This document shows, one piece after another, positions 7,510-15,568 of a stretch of DNA of 41,733 nt. The DNA comes from Alphaproteobacteria bacterium. Its GTDB lineage: Bacteria; Pseudomonadota; Alphaproteobacteria; Rhodospirillales; Magnetospirillaceae. How positions within the stretch are numbered: position 1 is the first letter of the stretch; every line of letters begins with the position of its first letter. The notes below the pieces were generated by a model. The model saw nothing but the letters and a program-made list of their open reading frames with translations. It was not told the origin of the DNA and did no database searches. A program made the translations under genes and the position numbers. The DNA lies in assembly GCA_021325215.1 (NCBI GenBank), contig JAJPHO010000042.1:1-41733 (forward strand), in the 5' to 3' direction.

Positions 7510-7985
7510 AATCCGGCCTCGCCGCGCTCGCTTTGCTGCCGGTGATGGCCAGCGCCGACATGGCGCCGATCCCCGCCGCGCAGCAGGCCTATCTGCTCGG
7601 CTGCGGCGGCTGCCACGGGATCGACGGGGTGTCGAACTCGCAGATCGTGCCCGACCTCAAGGATCAGGTCGGCTGGTTTCTCAATCTGCCCGAGGGGCGG
7701 CGCTATCTGGCGCGGTTGCCCAATGTGGCCTTTTCCACCAATACCGACCAGGAACTGGCGGCGCTGCTGAACTACGCCGTCTTCACCCTGGGCGGATCAT
7801 CGGTGCCGCAAGGGGCGAAGCCCTATACGGCGCGCGAAGTGGGTGAGCTCAGGAAGCAGCCGCTGACCGAGACCGCCCTGTTCCAGTACCGCAGCAAAAT
7901 GGTCGAGACGCTGGTCGCCGATTACCGCGCCGCCCCGTCTCTGCGCCGCTATGGCGAGGACATGTACGGAAGCAAAAACCAATAA
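7506..7985 (+). CDS. Unusual monoheme cytochrome c without a clear Met ligand (paralogue 1)
   Basis: A 159-residue exported protein with signal peptide MKSGLAALALLPVMASA and one haem motif CGGCH at 33-37. After the haem, long blocks match the product of 10472-10933: SQ.VPDLKDQ.G.FL.LPEGR.YL.RLPNVAF, VFTLGGSS.P..AKPYTA.EVG.LRKQPLTE and LFQYRS..VE.L.ADY. The only Met residues after the haem (M132, M153) are not conserved in the paralogue, whereas eight Tyr residues are. The sixth haem position may thus be Tyr, Asn, water or open. It overlaps the preceding cytochrome by ATGA, so it belongs to the amine dehydrogenase operon. Role unknown: electron transfer or cofactor maturation are possible. Confidence 0.82.
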   Translation: MKSGLAALALLPVMASADMAPIPAAQQAYLLGCGGCHGIDGVSNSQIVPDLKDQVGWFLNLPEGRRYLARLPNVAFSTNTDQELAALLNYAVFTLGGSSVPQGAKPYTAREVGELRKQPLTETALFQYRSKMVETLVADYRAAPSLRRYGEDMYGSKNQ

Positions 7986-8036
7986 AGAACCAAGGGGAAG
8001 GGACGTCCGCGATGCACAAGGCTTGCAGGGGGAATT

Positions 8037-10475
8037 ATGCAAAAACAACGCACCGCGAAGGCGACCCGGACGCTTCTCACCGCCACCACCGCGCTGATCG
8101 CGCTGGCCGCCCTGACCACCACATCAGCCGCGCTGGCCGACGCCGATAATCCGCCCGAGAAGGATGCCGGTCTCGAGAACATCATCGTCACCGCCAACAA
8201 GCGCGCGGAAAACATCCAGACCGTGCCGACCGCGGTTACCGCCATTTCCGCCGAGCAGCTGAAGGATTATGGCGTCACCAACGCGCTCGACATCGCCCAG
8301 TTCACCCCGGGCGTGCAGGTGATGGCGGTCAATTCCGGCACCACCAACTTCTTCTCGATCCGCGGCGCCACCGAGGACGATTTCGCCGAGCATGAGGAAA
8401 GCCCGGTCGCCGTCTATATCGACGGCGTCTATATGAGCACCGCCTCGGGAACCTCGTCGCTGCTGTTCGATACCGAGCGCGTCGAAGTGCTGCGCGGGCC
8501 GCAGGGCACCCTGTTCGGCCGCAACGCGACGGCGGGCGCCGTGCAATATATCTCGAAGGCGCCGACCGACACGCCGGACGGCTATATCGAGACCTCCTAC
8601 GGCAATTACAATTCGAACCATACGGAAGGCGCGTTCAGCGACGCCATCACCAAGGATCTGTCGTTCCGCATCTCGCTGGCCAACGATTACATGGACCCTT
8701 GGCAGCACAACGCCTTCTATGGCGGGCGCTACGATTCGGGGAACAGCAACTCGCATGCCGGCCGCGTGCAGTTCCTCTACAAGCCGACCGAGGATTTCGA
8801 CGCCACGCTGAACCTGCATGGCTCGAACCTCAATGTGCGCGCCGGCCTCTACAAATACGGCAACGTCACCACCGATCCGAACAATCACGGTCTGACCGTC
8901 TTCGCCGGGCCGAACAATGGCGACAATCTGGCGGACGCGCTGGGCTATTGCCAGAATTGCCAATATCCGTCCGGCTCGAACTATTACACCAGCGCCGCCG
9001 AAGTGCTCGGCCATAACCGCACCGACATGGTCGGCGCCACCGGCACCGTGCATTACCGCTTGGACGGCCTGACCCTGACCTCGATCTCGGACATCACGCA
9101 CTACACCAAGAACTACACCGAGGATTCGGAATCCTCGCCCTATCCGTCCCAGCAATTCTGGACCGGGGTCAACACCCAGCAATATTCCCAGGAACTGCAT
9201 ATCGAGAATGACAGCGACGAGCGTCTGCGCTGGGTCGCCGGCTTCTATTACCTGCAGATGGATGGGCGCTTCGAGCAGGGCTCCGGCTCGGCGTCGGGCA
9301 CCGACATTCCCAATGCCGGGCCGAACGGCATCGGCATGGAGGATCTTTATACCGGCGGCGCCTATGCGCCGGGCACCTGCCCCAGCCAATATCTGTGCGA
9401 AGGTACCGACGAGCGCTATTCGATCGATACCAAAAGCTGGTCGGAATTCGCCCAGGCCGAATTCGACATCACCAAGGATCTGACCCTGACCGCCGGCGGG
9501 CGCTGGGCGACCGACACGCGCACCCTGAACTACAAGGTGTGGGGCTCGGACTCGCCCTATAATTGGGGCGCCTATGTTCCCGGTCCGCCGCTGTTCTCGA
9601 TCTCGCCCTCGGGCCAATCCTGCCTGGGCGGCCCCTGTCTCGACGGCAACGGCAATCCGTTGACGCTGAAGGGCAGCCCGAAACTGATGAAGAGCGACTG
9701 GTCGGGCAAGGTCGCGCTCAATTACAAGCTGACCGACGACATCATGCCCTATGTCAGCTGGAGCCGCGGCATCAAGGCGGGCGGGTTCAGCACGGTGTCC
9801 TCGCCGGCCCTGATCGCCGCCGGGGCGTACAAATATGGCGAAGAGAAAGTCTATGACTACGAAGCCGGCGTGAAGTCGGAATTCATCGACCACCGCCTGC
9901 GCGTCAATGCCGACGTGTTCTATTACGACTATGTTGGCTATCAGGCCTTCAACACGCTGGAAACCGCCTATGGCCAGCAATCCTTCATTTCCAACAACAA
10001 CGCCAAGATGCGCGGCGGCGAGCTGGAAATCTCGATGCGCCCGATTCCCGAAGTGGTCATCCACCAGGGCCTGGCCATCCTCGATGCCGATCTCGACGAC
10101 ATCGTCGCCCCCGACGGCACCCTGCGCAATGTGCATCCGGTGCAGGCGCCGCGCGCCAATTACACCGGCTCGATCGATTATACCTGGGCGGTGCCGGGCA
10201 GCCTGGGATCGGTCATGTTCGGCACCGATTATTCCTGGCGCGGCACCTATTATTACGACGTGCAGAACGATCCGGCCGCCCGGCAAGGCGCGTTCTGGCT
10301 GGTCAATCTGCACGCCGAATACACCACCGAGGATGGCCAGTGGAGCATCAAGGGCTATGGCAATAACGCCACCGGCACCAAATATCTGACCAACGTCATC
10401 GCCGGCGCGCCGTTCTATCAAGGCGTCTGGGGCTCGCCGGCGCTGTATGGCGTGCGGCTGAGCTATCACCTGTGA
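8037..10475 (+). CDS. TonB-dependent outer-membrane receptor within the amine dehydrogenase operon
   Basis: An 812-residue TonB receptor of full length. The signal peptide covers about residues 1-35. A TonB-box-like stretch is at LENIIVTANKR (about 46-56), and the plug domain runs to about 180 with VPTAVTAISAEQL, IDGVYM and VEVLRGPQGTLFGRNATAGA. A 22-strand barrel follows and ends in an aromatic-rich strand, YGVRLSYHL. Loops contain three close Cys pairs (C305/C308, C448/C454, C529/C534) that may form disulfides. The ATG follows a GGGGG ribosome site 51 bp after the previous cytochrome, and the next cytochrome starts on its stop codon. It probably imports a substrate or cofactor used by the operon: an amine, haem or a metal chelate. 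The ligand is unknown. Confidence 0.93.
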   Translation: MQKQRTAKATRTLLTATTALIALAALTTTSAALADADNPPEKDAGLENIIVTANKRAENIQTVPTAVTAISAEQLKDYGVTNALDIAQFTPGVQVMAVNSGTTNFFSIRGATEDDFAEHEESPVAVYIDGVYMSTASGTSSLLFDTERVEVLRGPQGTLFGRNATAGAVQYISKAPTDTPDGYIETSYGNYNSNHTEGAFSDAITKDLSFRISLANDYMDPWQHNAFYGGRYDSGNSNSHAGRVQFLYKPTEDFDATLNLHGSNLNVRAGLYKYGNVTTDPNNHGLTVFAGPNNGDNLADALGYCQNCQYPSGSNYYTSAAEVLGHNRTDMVGATGTVHYRLDGLTLTSISDITHYTKNYTEDSESSPYPSQQFWTGVNTQQYSQELHIENDSDERLRWVAGFYYLQMDGRFEQGSGSASGTDIPNAGPNGIGMEDLYTGGAYAPGTCPSQYLCEGTDERYSIDTKSWSEFAQAEFDITKDLTLTAGGRWATDTRTLNYKVWGSDSPYNWGAYVPGPPLFSISPSGQSCLGGPCLDGNGNPLTLKGSPKLMKSDWSGKVALNYKLTDDIMPYVSWSRGIKAGGFSTVSSPALIAAGAYKYGEEKVYDYEAGVKSEFIDHRLRVNADVFYYDYVGYQAFNTLETAYGQQSFISNNNAKMRGGELEISMRPIPEVVIHQGLAILDADLDDIVAPDGTLRNVHPVQAPRANYTGSIDYTWAVPGSLGSVMFGTDYSWRGTYYYDVQNDPAARQGAFWLVNLHAEYTTEDGQWSIKGYGNNATGTKYLTNVIAGAPFYQGVWGSPALYGVRLSYHL

Positions 10476-10933
10476 GGAAAGCCGCCGCCGCCTTGCTGAT
10501 GCTGGCCGCCGCCGCCGCCCAGGCGGGCGAGGCGGGGCGCAGGCCCTATCTGATGGGCTGCGTCGGCTGTCATGGCGAGGCGGGGGTGACGATTTCGCAG
10601 AAGGTGCCCGATCTCAAGGATCAGATCGGTTATTTCCTGCATCTGCCGGAAGGCCGCGCCTATCTGGTGCGGCTTCCCAATGTCGCCTTCGCCCCGATTT
10701 CCGACGGCGAATTGGCCGAGATGATGAACTATATGGTGTTCACCCTGGGCGGCTCATCGGCGCCCAGGGACGCCAAACCCTATACCGCCGCCGAGGTCGG
10801 AAAGCTGAGGAAACAGCCTCTGACCGAGGTGCCTTTGTTCCAGTACCGCTCCGAGATCGTCGAGCGCCTGATAGCGGACTATCAGGCGCCCGAAGCGATG
10901 CGGCTTTACGGACAGGGGCTGTACGGGCAGTAG
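10472..10933 (+). CDS. Unusual monoheme cytochrome c (paralogue 2)
   Basis: A 153-residue exported cytochrome with an Ala-rich signal peptide and CVGCH at 30-34. It is a clear paralogue of the 7506-7985 product along its whole length, including DLKDQIGYFLHLPEGRAYL, RLPNVAF, FTLGGSS and LRKQPLTE. Met84, Met85 and Met88 have no counterpart in the paralogue, so no conserved axial Met is evident. The start is GTG at 10472, overlapping the TonB receptor stop as GTGA, so the two are translationally coupled. The pair brackets the receptor, suggesting duplication around it and a joint role. It ends one base before the convergent peptidase gene. Confidence 0.83.
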   Translation: MRKAAAALLMLAAAAAQAGEAGRRPYLMGCVGCHGEAGVTISQKVPDLKDQIGYFLHLPEGRAYLVRLPNVAFAPISDGELAEMMNYMVFTLGGSSAPRDAKPYTAAEVGKLRKQPLTEVPLFQYRSEIVERLIADYQAPEAMRLYGQGLYGQ

Positions 10934-13018
10934 TTACTGCGCCGCCGTCCAGCGGTTCATCCACCCCAGCGATTCGTCGTACCACTGCACGACGTTCTGC
11001 GGCTTCAGCACCCAATGGTTCTCGTCCGCGAAATAGAGGAACTTGCTGGGCACGCCCTTCCTCTGCAGCGCGGTGAAGGTGGCGATCGCCTCTTCCTGCG
11101 GAACGCGGTAGTCCTTGCCGCCTTCGACCACCAGGGTCGGAACCTTCCAATCGGCGACATGGTCGGCCGGGTTGAACTTGGTGTAGTCGGTGTTGGGCTC
11201 ATAGGGCGTGCCGCCATTTTCCCATTCCGCGAACCACAATTCCTCGGTCGAATAGCCCATGAAGCGGGCGTCGAAGATGCCGTCATGATTGACCAGGCAC
11301 TTCCAGGGCTGGTTCCAGTTGCCGGCGATCCAATTGATCATGAAGCCGCCATACGACCCGCCCAGGGCGCAGGCGCGGTTGCCGTCGAGGAATTTGTAGT
11401 GCGACAGGGCGTAATTCCAGCCCTTCTGCAGATCTTCCAGCGGACGATCGCCCCAATGGCGGCTGATCGCGTCGGTGAAGGCCTGGCCATAGCCGGTCGA
11501 GCCGTGGAAATCGACCATCACCACCGCATAGCCGGCGCCGGCGAAGGCTTCGGCGTTCCAGCGGTAATGGAACAGATTGCCGAACGAACCCTGCGGCCCG
11601 CCATGGATCAGGAAGGCGACCGGATAGCTCTTCGAGGCGTCGAAATTGGCCGGCTTGACGAGATAGCCATGCACGGTCTCGTCATTCCAGCCCTTGAAGC
11701 TGAATTGCTCGGCCGCACCCCAATCGACGTCCTTCAGCTGCTCGGCATTGACGTTGGTCAGGGCATGCGGATGGCCGCCCTTGAGATCGGCGGCGAAGAT
11801 CTGCGCCGGGTGCGACAGATCGTCCTGCACATAGACCAGGCCCTTGGCCGAAACGTCGAACGCGCTGACATGGCCTTCGCCGGTGAGCGCCACCGGCTTG
11901 CCCGACTTCACATCGATCGAGAACAGCCTGGTCTGGCCGACATCCTCGGCGGTGACGTACAGGCTCTTGCTGTCCGCCGCCCATTTGATGGACCCCGCCG
12001 AACGATCCCAATCGGCGGCCAGCTCGCGCTCTTCGCCGGTCTTCTCGTCACGCAGCATGATGTGGAAGCGGTCGGCCTCGAAGCCGGGGCGCACCATGCG
12101 GCGATAGGCCGCCCATTTGCCGTCGGGCGAGAAGATCGGCGCCGCGTCCCAGGCCTTGTTGGACTCGGTCAGATTGACCGGCTTGGCGGAACCGTCAAGC
12201 TTCACGCCGTAATCGTCGAAATTGGTGGTCCAGGGCTCGTCATGGCCGGCGATCTTCACCGAATAGACCAGTTCCTTGCCGTCCGGCGTGATCGAAAAAT
12301 CATCCTCGTCGCCGAAGGGCTTGTTCGGGGTGTCGCCATCGATTCCGGCCATCAGGTCGACCGGCTTGCCCAGCGCCTGGCCGCCCTCGGTCAAGGTCAG
12401 GGCGAACAGATGGTTGCGGGTGCCGTCGGCCCATGTGTCCCAATGGCGGATGAACAGGCGGTCATAGACCACGCCGCTGGCCTTGGTCGCCTTCTTGGCG
12501 GCCAGGCGCTGCCTGGTGCAATCCAGGTCGGCGCAATCGGCGAACACCGCCTGGCTGACCACGATGGTCTTGCCGTCGGGGGCGATCTTGAAGGCATCGA
12601 CGTCGAACGGCATGTCGGTCACCTGGACCGCGGTCCCGCCCTGCAGATCGGTGCGGAACACCTGGGCGGTATCGTCCTTGCGGTTGCGCAGGAAATAGAT
12701 GGCCTTGCCGTCGGGCGACCAGCGGGCGCTCCCGGCGCCTTCGTCGGACACGCCCAGGCGGCGCGGGCTTTCCTTGCCGGTGGCGTCGGCCAGCCACACC
12801 GAATGCTTCGACTTGTTGGACTCGTAATCGACGGTGCGCACGTCATAGAGCACCCAATGGCCGTCGGGCGACAGGCGCGGATCGGAGACGCGTTCCAGCG
12901 TCGCCATGTCATGGGCGGTGAAGGTGCGGGCCGACGCGGCCCCGCCCAGGCTCAACCCGGCCGCGCCAAACACGGCGAAGGTGGCGGCGGCGGAGACGAG
13001 GCGAAGAGTTTTACGCAT
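10934..13018 (-). CDS. Secreted S9-family peptidase (dipeptidyl/acylaminoacyl peptidase type)
   Basis: A 694-residue serine peptidase with a signal peptide (about 1-30, ending ASA before RTFTAHD). An N-terminal propeller follows, with repeats like DPRLSPDGHWVLY and FSPDGKWAAYRR, then a C-terminal alpha/beta hydrolase domain. The catalytic triad is visible as S555 (GGSYGGF), D636 (EGGKDYRVP) and H668 (DENHW). It cleaves short peptides in the periplasm. It has its own divergent promoter region next to the haemoglobin gene and is convergent with the amine dehydrogenase operon; no functional link to that operon is evident. Confidence 0.93.
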   Translation of the reverse strand: MRKTLRLVSAAATFAVFGAAGLSLGGAASARTFTAHDMATLERVSDPRLSPDGHWVLYDVRTVDYESNKSKHSVWLADATGKESPRRLGVSDEGAGSARWSPDGKAIYFLRNRKDDTAQVFRTDLQGGTAVQVTDMPFDVDAFKIAPDGKTIVVSQAVFADCADLDCTRQRLAAKKATKASGVVYDRLFIRHWDTWADGTRNHLFALTLTEGGQALGKPVDLMAGIDGDTPNKPFGDEDDFSITPDGKELVYSVKIAGHDEPWTTNFDDYGVKLDGSAKPVNLTESNKAWDAAPIFSPDGKWAAYRRMVRPGFEADRFHIMLRDEKTGEERELAADWDRSAGSIKWAADSKSLYVTAEDVGQTRLFSIDVKSGKPVALTGEGHVSAFDVSAKGLVYVQDDLSHPAQIFAADLKGGHPHALTNVNAEQLKDVDWGAAEQFSFKGWNDETVHGYLVKPANFDASKSYPVAFLIHGGPQGSFGNLFHYRWNAEAFAGAGYAVVMVDFHGSTGYGQAFTDAISRHWGDRPLEDLQKGWNYALSHYKFLDGNRACALGGSYGGFMINWIAGNWNQPWKCLVNHDGIFDARFMGYSTEELWFAEWENGGTPYEPNTDYTKFNPADHVADWKVPTLVVEGGKDYRVPQEEAIATFTALQRKGVPSKFLYFADENHWVLKPQNVVQWYDESLGWMNRWTAAQ

Positions 13019-13161
13019 GAAGAGGGAATCCCCTGATGGCTGATGCCCGAAGACGGCAAGGTGCCATCAATAACCCTGGGATTACGGCTCGGCAAGCGGC
13101 GGCCTTGCTGCGATAGCGAGCAGGTCTTGACGAAGCCTCGGCTCCTTCCCAGCATGTAGCC

Positions 13162-13593
13162 ATGTCCGAATTACCCGAAGGCGGCCCCGAGCGCCGCGCC
13201 GCTTTGACCCAGCAGGTCGCCGACCGCACCGGCATCGACGAAGCGATGATCGAGCGGCTGGTGCGCGCTTTCTATGACCGCGTCAAACACGATCCCCTGC
13301 TGGCGCCGATCTTCACCGAAGCGGTCGAGGATTGGGAACACCACATCCAGACCCTGTGCCGCTTCTGGTCGTCGGTGACGCTGATGACCGGGCGCTATTC
13401 CGGCCGGCCGATGGCGGCCCATGCGCCGCTGCCGGTCGAGCGGGCGCATTTCCTGCGCTGGCTGGCTTTGTTCGAGGCGACCGCCCGCGAGCTCTGTCCG
13501 CCGGCCGCCGCCGATCTGTTCGTCGAGCGCGCCCGCACCATCGCCGAAAGCCTGCGGCAGGGTCTGTCGCTGCATCGGGGTAAGCAGATTTGA
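13162..13593 (+). CDS. Group III truncated haemoglobin
   Basis: A 143-residue small haemoglobin. Features of group III are FYDRVKHDPLLAPIF (Y38 at the B10 position), the DWEHHIQTLCRFWSSV segment, the proximal His H87 in AAHAPL, and FLRWLALF. Members bind O2 or NO and are linked to redox or nitrosative stress. The following solute-binding protein starts on its stop codon with TTGA, suggesting co-translation. The start has only a weak ribosome site; no better in-frame start is seen. Confidence 0.9.
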   Translation: MSELPEGGPERRAALTQQVADRTGIDEAMIERLVRAFYDRVKHDPLLAPIFTEAVEDWEHHIQTLCRFWSSVTLMTGRYSGRPMAAHAPLPVERAHFLRWLALFEATARELCPPAAADLFVERARTIAESLRQGLSLHRGKQI

Positions 13594-14375
13594 TCCTGCC
13601 CCGCGCCGCTGTGCTGGTGATGCTGGCGGCGTTGCCCGCGGCGGCCGAGTGCGTGATGAGCGTGCGCATGGACGAGGACCCGCCTTATCTCACCACCTTG
13701 CCCGATGGCAAGCCGGGCGGGGTGAATGCCGATGTGACGCGCGAGGCGTTGCGCCGCATGGGGTGCAGGGCGGATTTCCGCACCATGCCCTTCTCCCGCG
13801 CCCTCAAGGAACTCGAGGATGGCGGGCTCGACATCCTGCCCAATGTGTTCAGCACGCCCGAGCGGCAAACCTTCGCGCTCTATTCGCGCACCCGCAGCCA
13901 TGTGCCGAACCGCCTGTTCATCCGCGCCGCCGATCGGGGGCGCTGGGACATAACCAGGCTGGGCGATCTGCCGCGGCTCGGGGTCAGGCTGGGCCTCAAG
14001 GGCGGCGCGATGGCCAGCCCCGACTTCGCCGCCGTTTCGTCCGATCCGGCGTTTCAGGCCATCCTGACCCCGTCGCGCAGCCATGAGAGCTCGCTGCGCA
14101 TGCTGCATGCCGGGCGGGTCGATGCGGTGATCCTCGACGAGCAGACCGCGCATTGGGAACTGGCCCGGCTCGGCTTTGCCGACTCCGTCATCGGGACGCA
14201 ATTCGTCGCCGCCCCGGCGCCGGCCTATTTCGCCTTCAGTCGCGCCAAGGTCAGCGAAGAGCAGCGCGACGGCTTCGACGCGGCCATCGAGGCGATGCGC
14301 AAGGACGGCACGCTGACCCAAATCCTGACCGGCTACGGCCTCGATGCCGGCGCGGCGATCGATATTCTGGAGTGA
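13590..14375 (+). CDS. Family-3 extracellular solute-binding protein
   Basis: A 261-residue periplasmic binding protein (SBP_bac_3 fold) with signal peptide to about residue 19. It has the opening CVMSVRMDEDPPYLTT, then GGVNADVTREALRRMG, PFSRALKELEDGGLDILPN and HAGRVDAVILDEQTAHW. This pattern occurs in amino-acid ABC binding proteins but also in stand-alone sensors; no permease or ATPase gene is nearby. The start is TTG at 13590, overlapping the haemoglobin stop. Ligand unknown. Confidence 0.85.
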   Translation: MILPRAAVLVMLAALPAAAECVMSVRMDEDPPYLTTLPDGKPGGVNADVTREALRRMGCRADFRTMPFSRALKELEDGGLDILPNVFSTPERQTFALYSRTRSHVPNRLFIRAADRGRWDITRLGDLPRLGVRLGLKGGAMASPDFAAVSSDPAFQAILTPSRSHESSLRMLHAGRVDAVILDEQTAHWELARLGFADSVIGTQFVAAPAPAYFAFSRAKVSEEQRDGFDAAIEAMRKDGTLTQILTGYGLDAGAAIDILE

Positions 14376-14383
14376 CAGAGACA

Positions 14384-15145
14384 ATGAGCTTCCCCGCCAA
14401 ACCGCACATCCTGGTCGCCACGCCCTGTTACGGCGGTCAGGTCACCAGCCTCTACACCATGTCGCTGCTGGGCCTGCAGCGCGCCTGCGCCGAGATCGGC
14501 GTCGGCCTGTCGTTCCGGCTGATCGGCGGCGACTCGCTGATCACGCGCGCTCGCAACCTGGCGGTGCAGCAATTTCTCGCCACACCGGAAGCGACGCATC
14601 TTCTGTTCATCGACGCCGACATCGGCTTCTCGCCCGAACAGGCTTTGGCCTTGCTGGCCGCCGACAAGGAAGTGTGCGGCGCGGTCTATCCCTTGAAGCG
14701 TCTGGATTGGGAACGCATCCGCGCCCAGGCCAAGGCCGGTATCCAGAATCTGGCGGCCAGCACGCTCAATTATGTGATGGACCTCAAGGACGGTGAAAAG
14801 CTTCCCCCGACGGGGGATTTCTTCCGCGTCAAATATCTCGGCACCGGCTTCCTGATGATCAAAAGAGAGGTGTTCGCCCGCCTGGCCGAGCATTACCCCG
14901 AAACCAAATTCAGCCAGGTCCATCTCGGCCTCAACATCGAAGCCGCCAAGGCGCCGGCGCATGCCTTCTTCGACTGCATGATCGACCCCGACAGCGGGGA
15001 ATATCTCAGCGAGGACTACACCTTCTGCAAACGCTGGACGCAGATCGGCGGCGAGATCTGGGCATACACCCACAGCCGCCTGGCCCATGTCGGCACGATG
15101 ATTTTCGAGGGTGACCTGGCGGGGACGTTTAAGGAACTGGGGTGA
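14384..15145 (+). CDS. Glycosyltransferase-like protein (GT-A fold)
   Basis: A 253-residue cytoplasmic protein without a signal peptide. The N-terminus HILVATPCYGGQV and the sequence DSLITRARNLAVQQFLA, followed by HLLFIDADIGFSPEQAL with a DxD-like acidic motif, fit a GT-A nucleotide-sugar-binding fold; VCGAVYPLKR and DYTFCKRWTQIGGEIW further support this. The substrate is unknown. The gene begins 8 bp after the binding-protein gene. Its stop at 15143-15145 is followed directly by recombinase-derived sequence, so the island junction lies at its 3' end without damaging it. Confidence 0.75.
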   Translation: MSFPAKPHILVATPCYGGQVTSLYTMSLLGLQRACAEIGVGLSFRLIGGDSLITRARNLAVQQFLATPEATHLLFIDADIGFSPEQALALLAADKEVCGAVYPLKRLDWERIRAQAKAGIQNLAASTLNYVMDLKDGEKLPPTGDFFRVKYLGTGFLMIKREVFARLAEHYPETKFSQVHLGLNIEAAKAPAHAFFDCMIDPDSGEYLSEDYTFCKRWTQIGGEIWAYTHSRLAHVGTMIFEGDLAGTFKELG

Positions 15146-15280
15146 TTGGGGAATGGACGTCTGCTCGGCCATGCCGACAGTGCGACCAGTAGTCGCTATG
15201 CCCACCTCCCGGCCGATTCCCTCAAGGCGGCGGCAGACCGTATCGCGGGGGGCATTGCCGAAGCGATGAAGGGTGGATAA
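15146..15280 (+). pseudogene. 3' remnant of a tyrosine recombinase/phage integrase
   Basis: Read in frame from 15152 to the TAA at 15278-15280, this stretch encodes the classic C-terminal end of a site-specific integrase: GRLLGHADSATSSRYAHL followed by an Ala-rich helix ending AEAMKGG. LLGH carries the last catalytic His, and RYAHL the nucleophilic Tyr. The rest of the gene, including the two catalytic Arg boxes, is missing. The fragment abuts the stop codon of the glycosyltransferase-like gene and marks the left edge of a degraded island. It has no start codon and is not functional. Confidence 0.85.
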
Positions 15281-15322
15281 TGCGAGAAGGGACGTCGCTA
15301 CCATCGAGGCGATCTGGCAGGT

Positions 15323-15535
15323 ATGGCGGGAATCAATTATTTTGGAGCCATGCGGAAATCACGGCTGCCGACCATTGAAGATATCAAAGCCGACCTTGCT
15401 GCGAGCGAGCAGGACATCGCGGCTGGACGGGTTGTGTCCGGTCGGGTCGTCCTCGACCAGATTCAAGAGGCTCTGGACCGCTACGAAGCGGCAAAAAGCC
15501 ACGAGGCAAATTCGCGCCGTGCGCCTCGTCGCTAA
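15323..15535 (+). CDS. Small helical protein, antitoxin-like, hypothetical
   Basis: A 70-residue protein (or 61 residues from the ATG at 15350). The core RLPTIEDIKADLAASEQDIA, then VLDQIQEALDRYEAA, is amphipathic and charged, resembling small type II antitoxin or stability proteins in mobile DNA. No ParE-like or other toxin follows; only 33 bp separate it from the RhuM-family gene. It may share a transcript with that gene. The function call is tentative. Confidence 0.5.
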   Translation: MAGINYFGAMRKSRLPTIEDIKADLAASEQDIAAGRVVSGRVVLDQIQEALDRYEAAKSHEANSRRAPRR

Positions 15536-15568
15536 TTCTTCCCTATACCCGAAGGAGTTGGGCTGCTG

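Noticed and set aside
8124-10469. Long open frame of 781 codons on the minus strand opposite the TonB receptor
   Set aside because: It mirrors the receptor gene in GC-rich DNA, has no family features or ribosome site, and is explained by wobble-position bias.
7051-10933. The cytochromes after mauA as MauG homologues
   Set aside because: MauG is a diheme protein of about 40 kDa with two CxxCH motifs; each of these has one haem motif and about 150 residues.
11015-13036. Open frame of 673 codons on the plus strand opposite the S9 peptidase
   Set aside because: Shadow of a clear peptidase gene; composition dominated by Gly, Arg, Ala and Val without domain motifs.
15146-15280. Integrase-like sequence as a C-terminal extension of the glycosyltransferase-like protein
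   Set aside because: An in-frame TGA at 15143-15145 ends that protein, and the integrase-like segment follows it with no start codon of its own.
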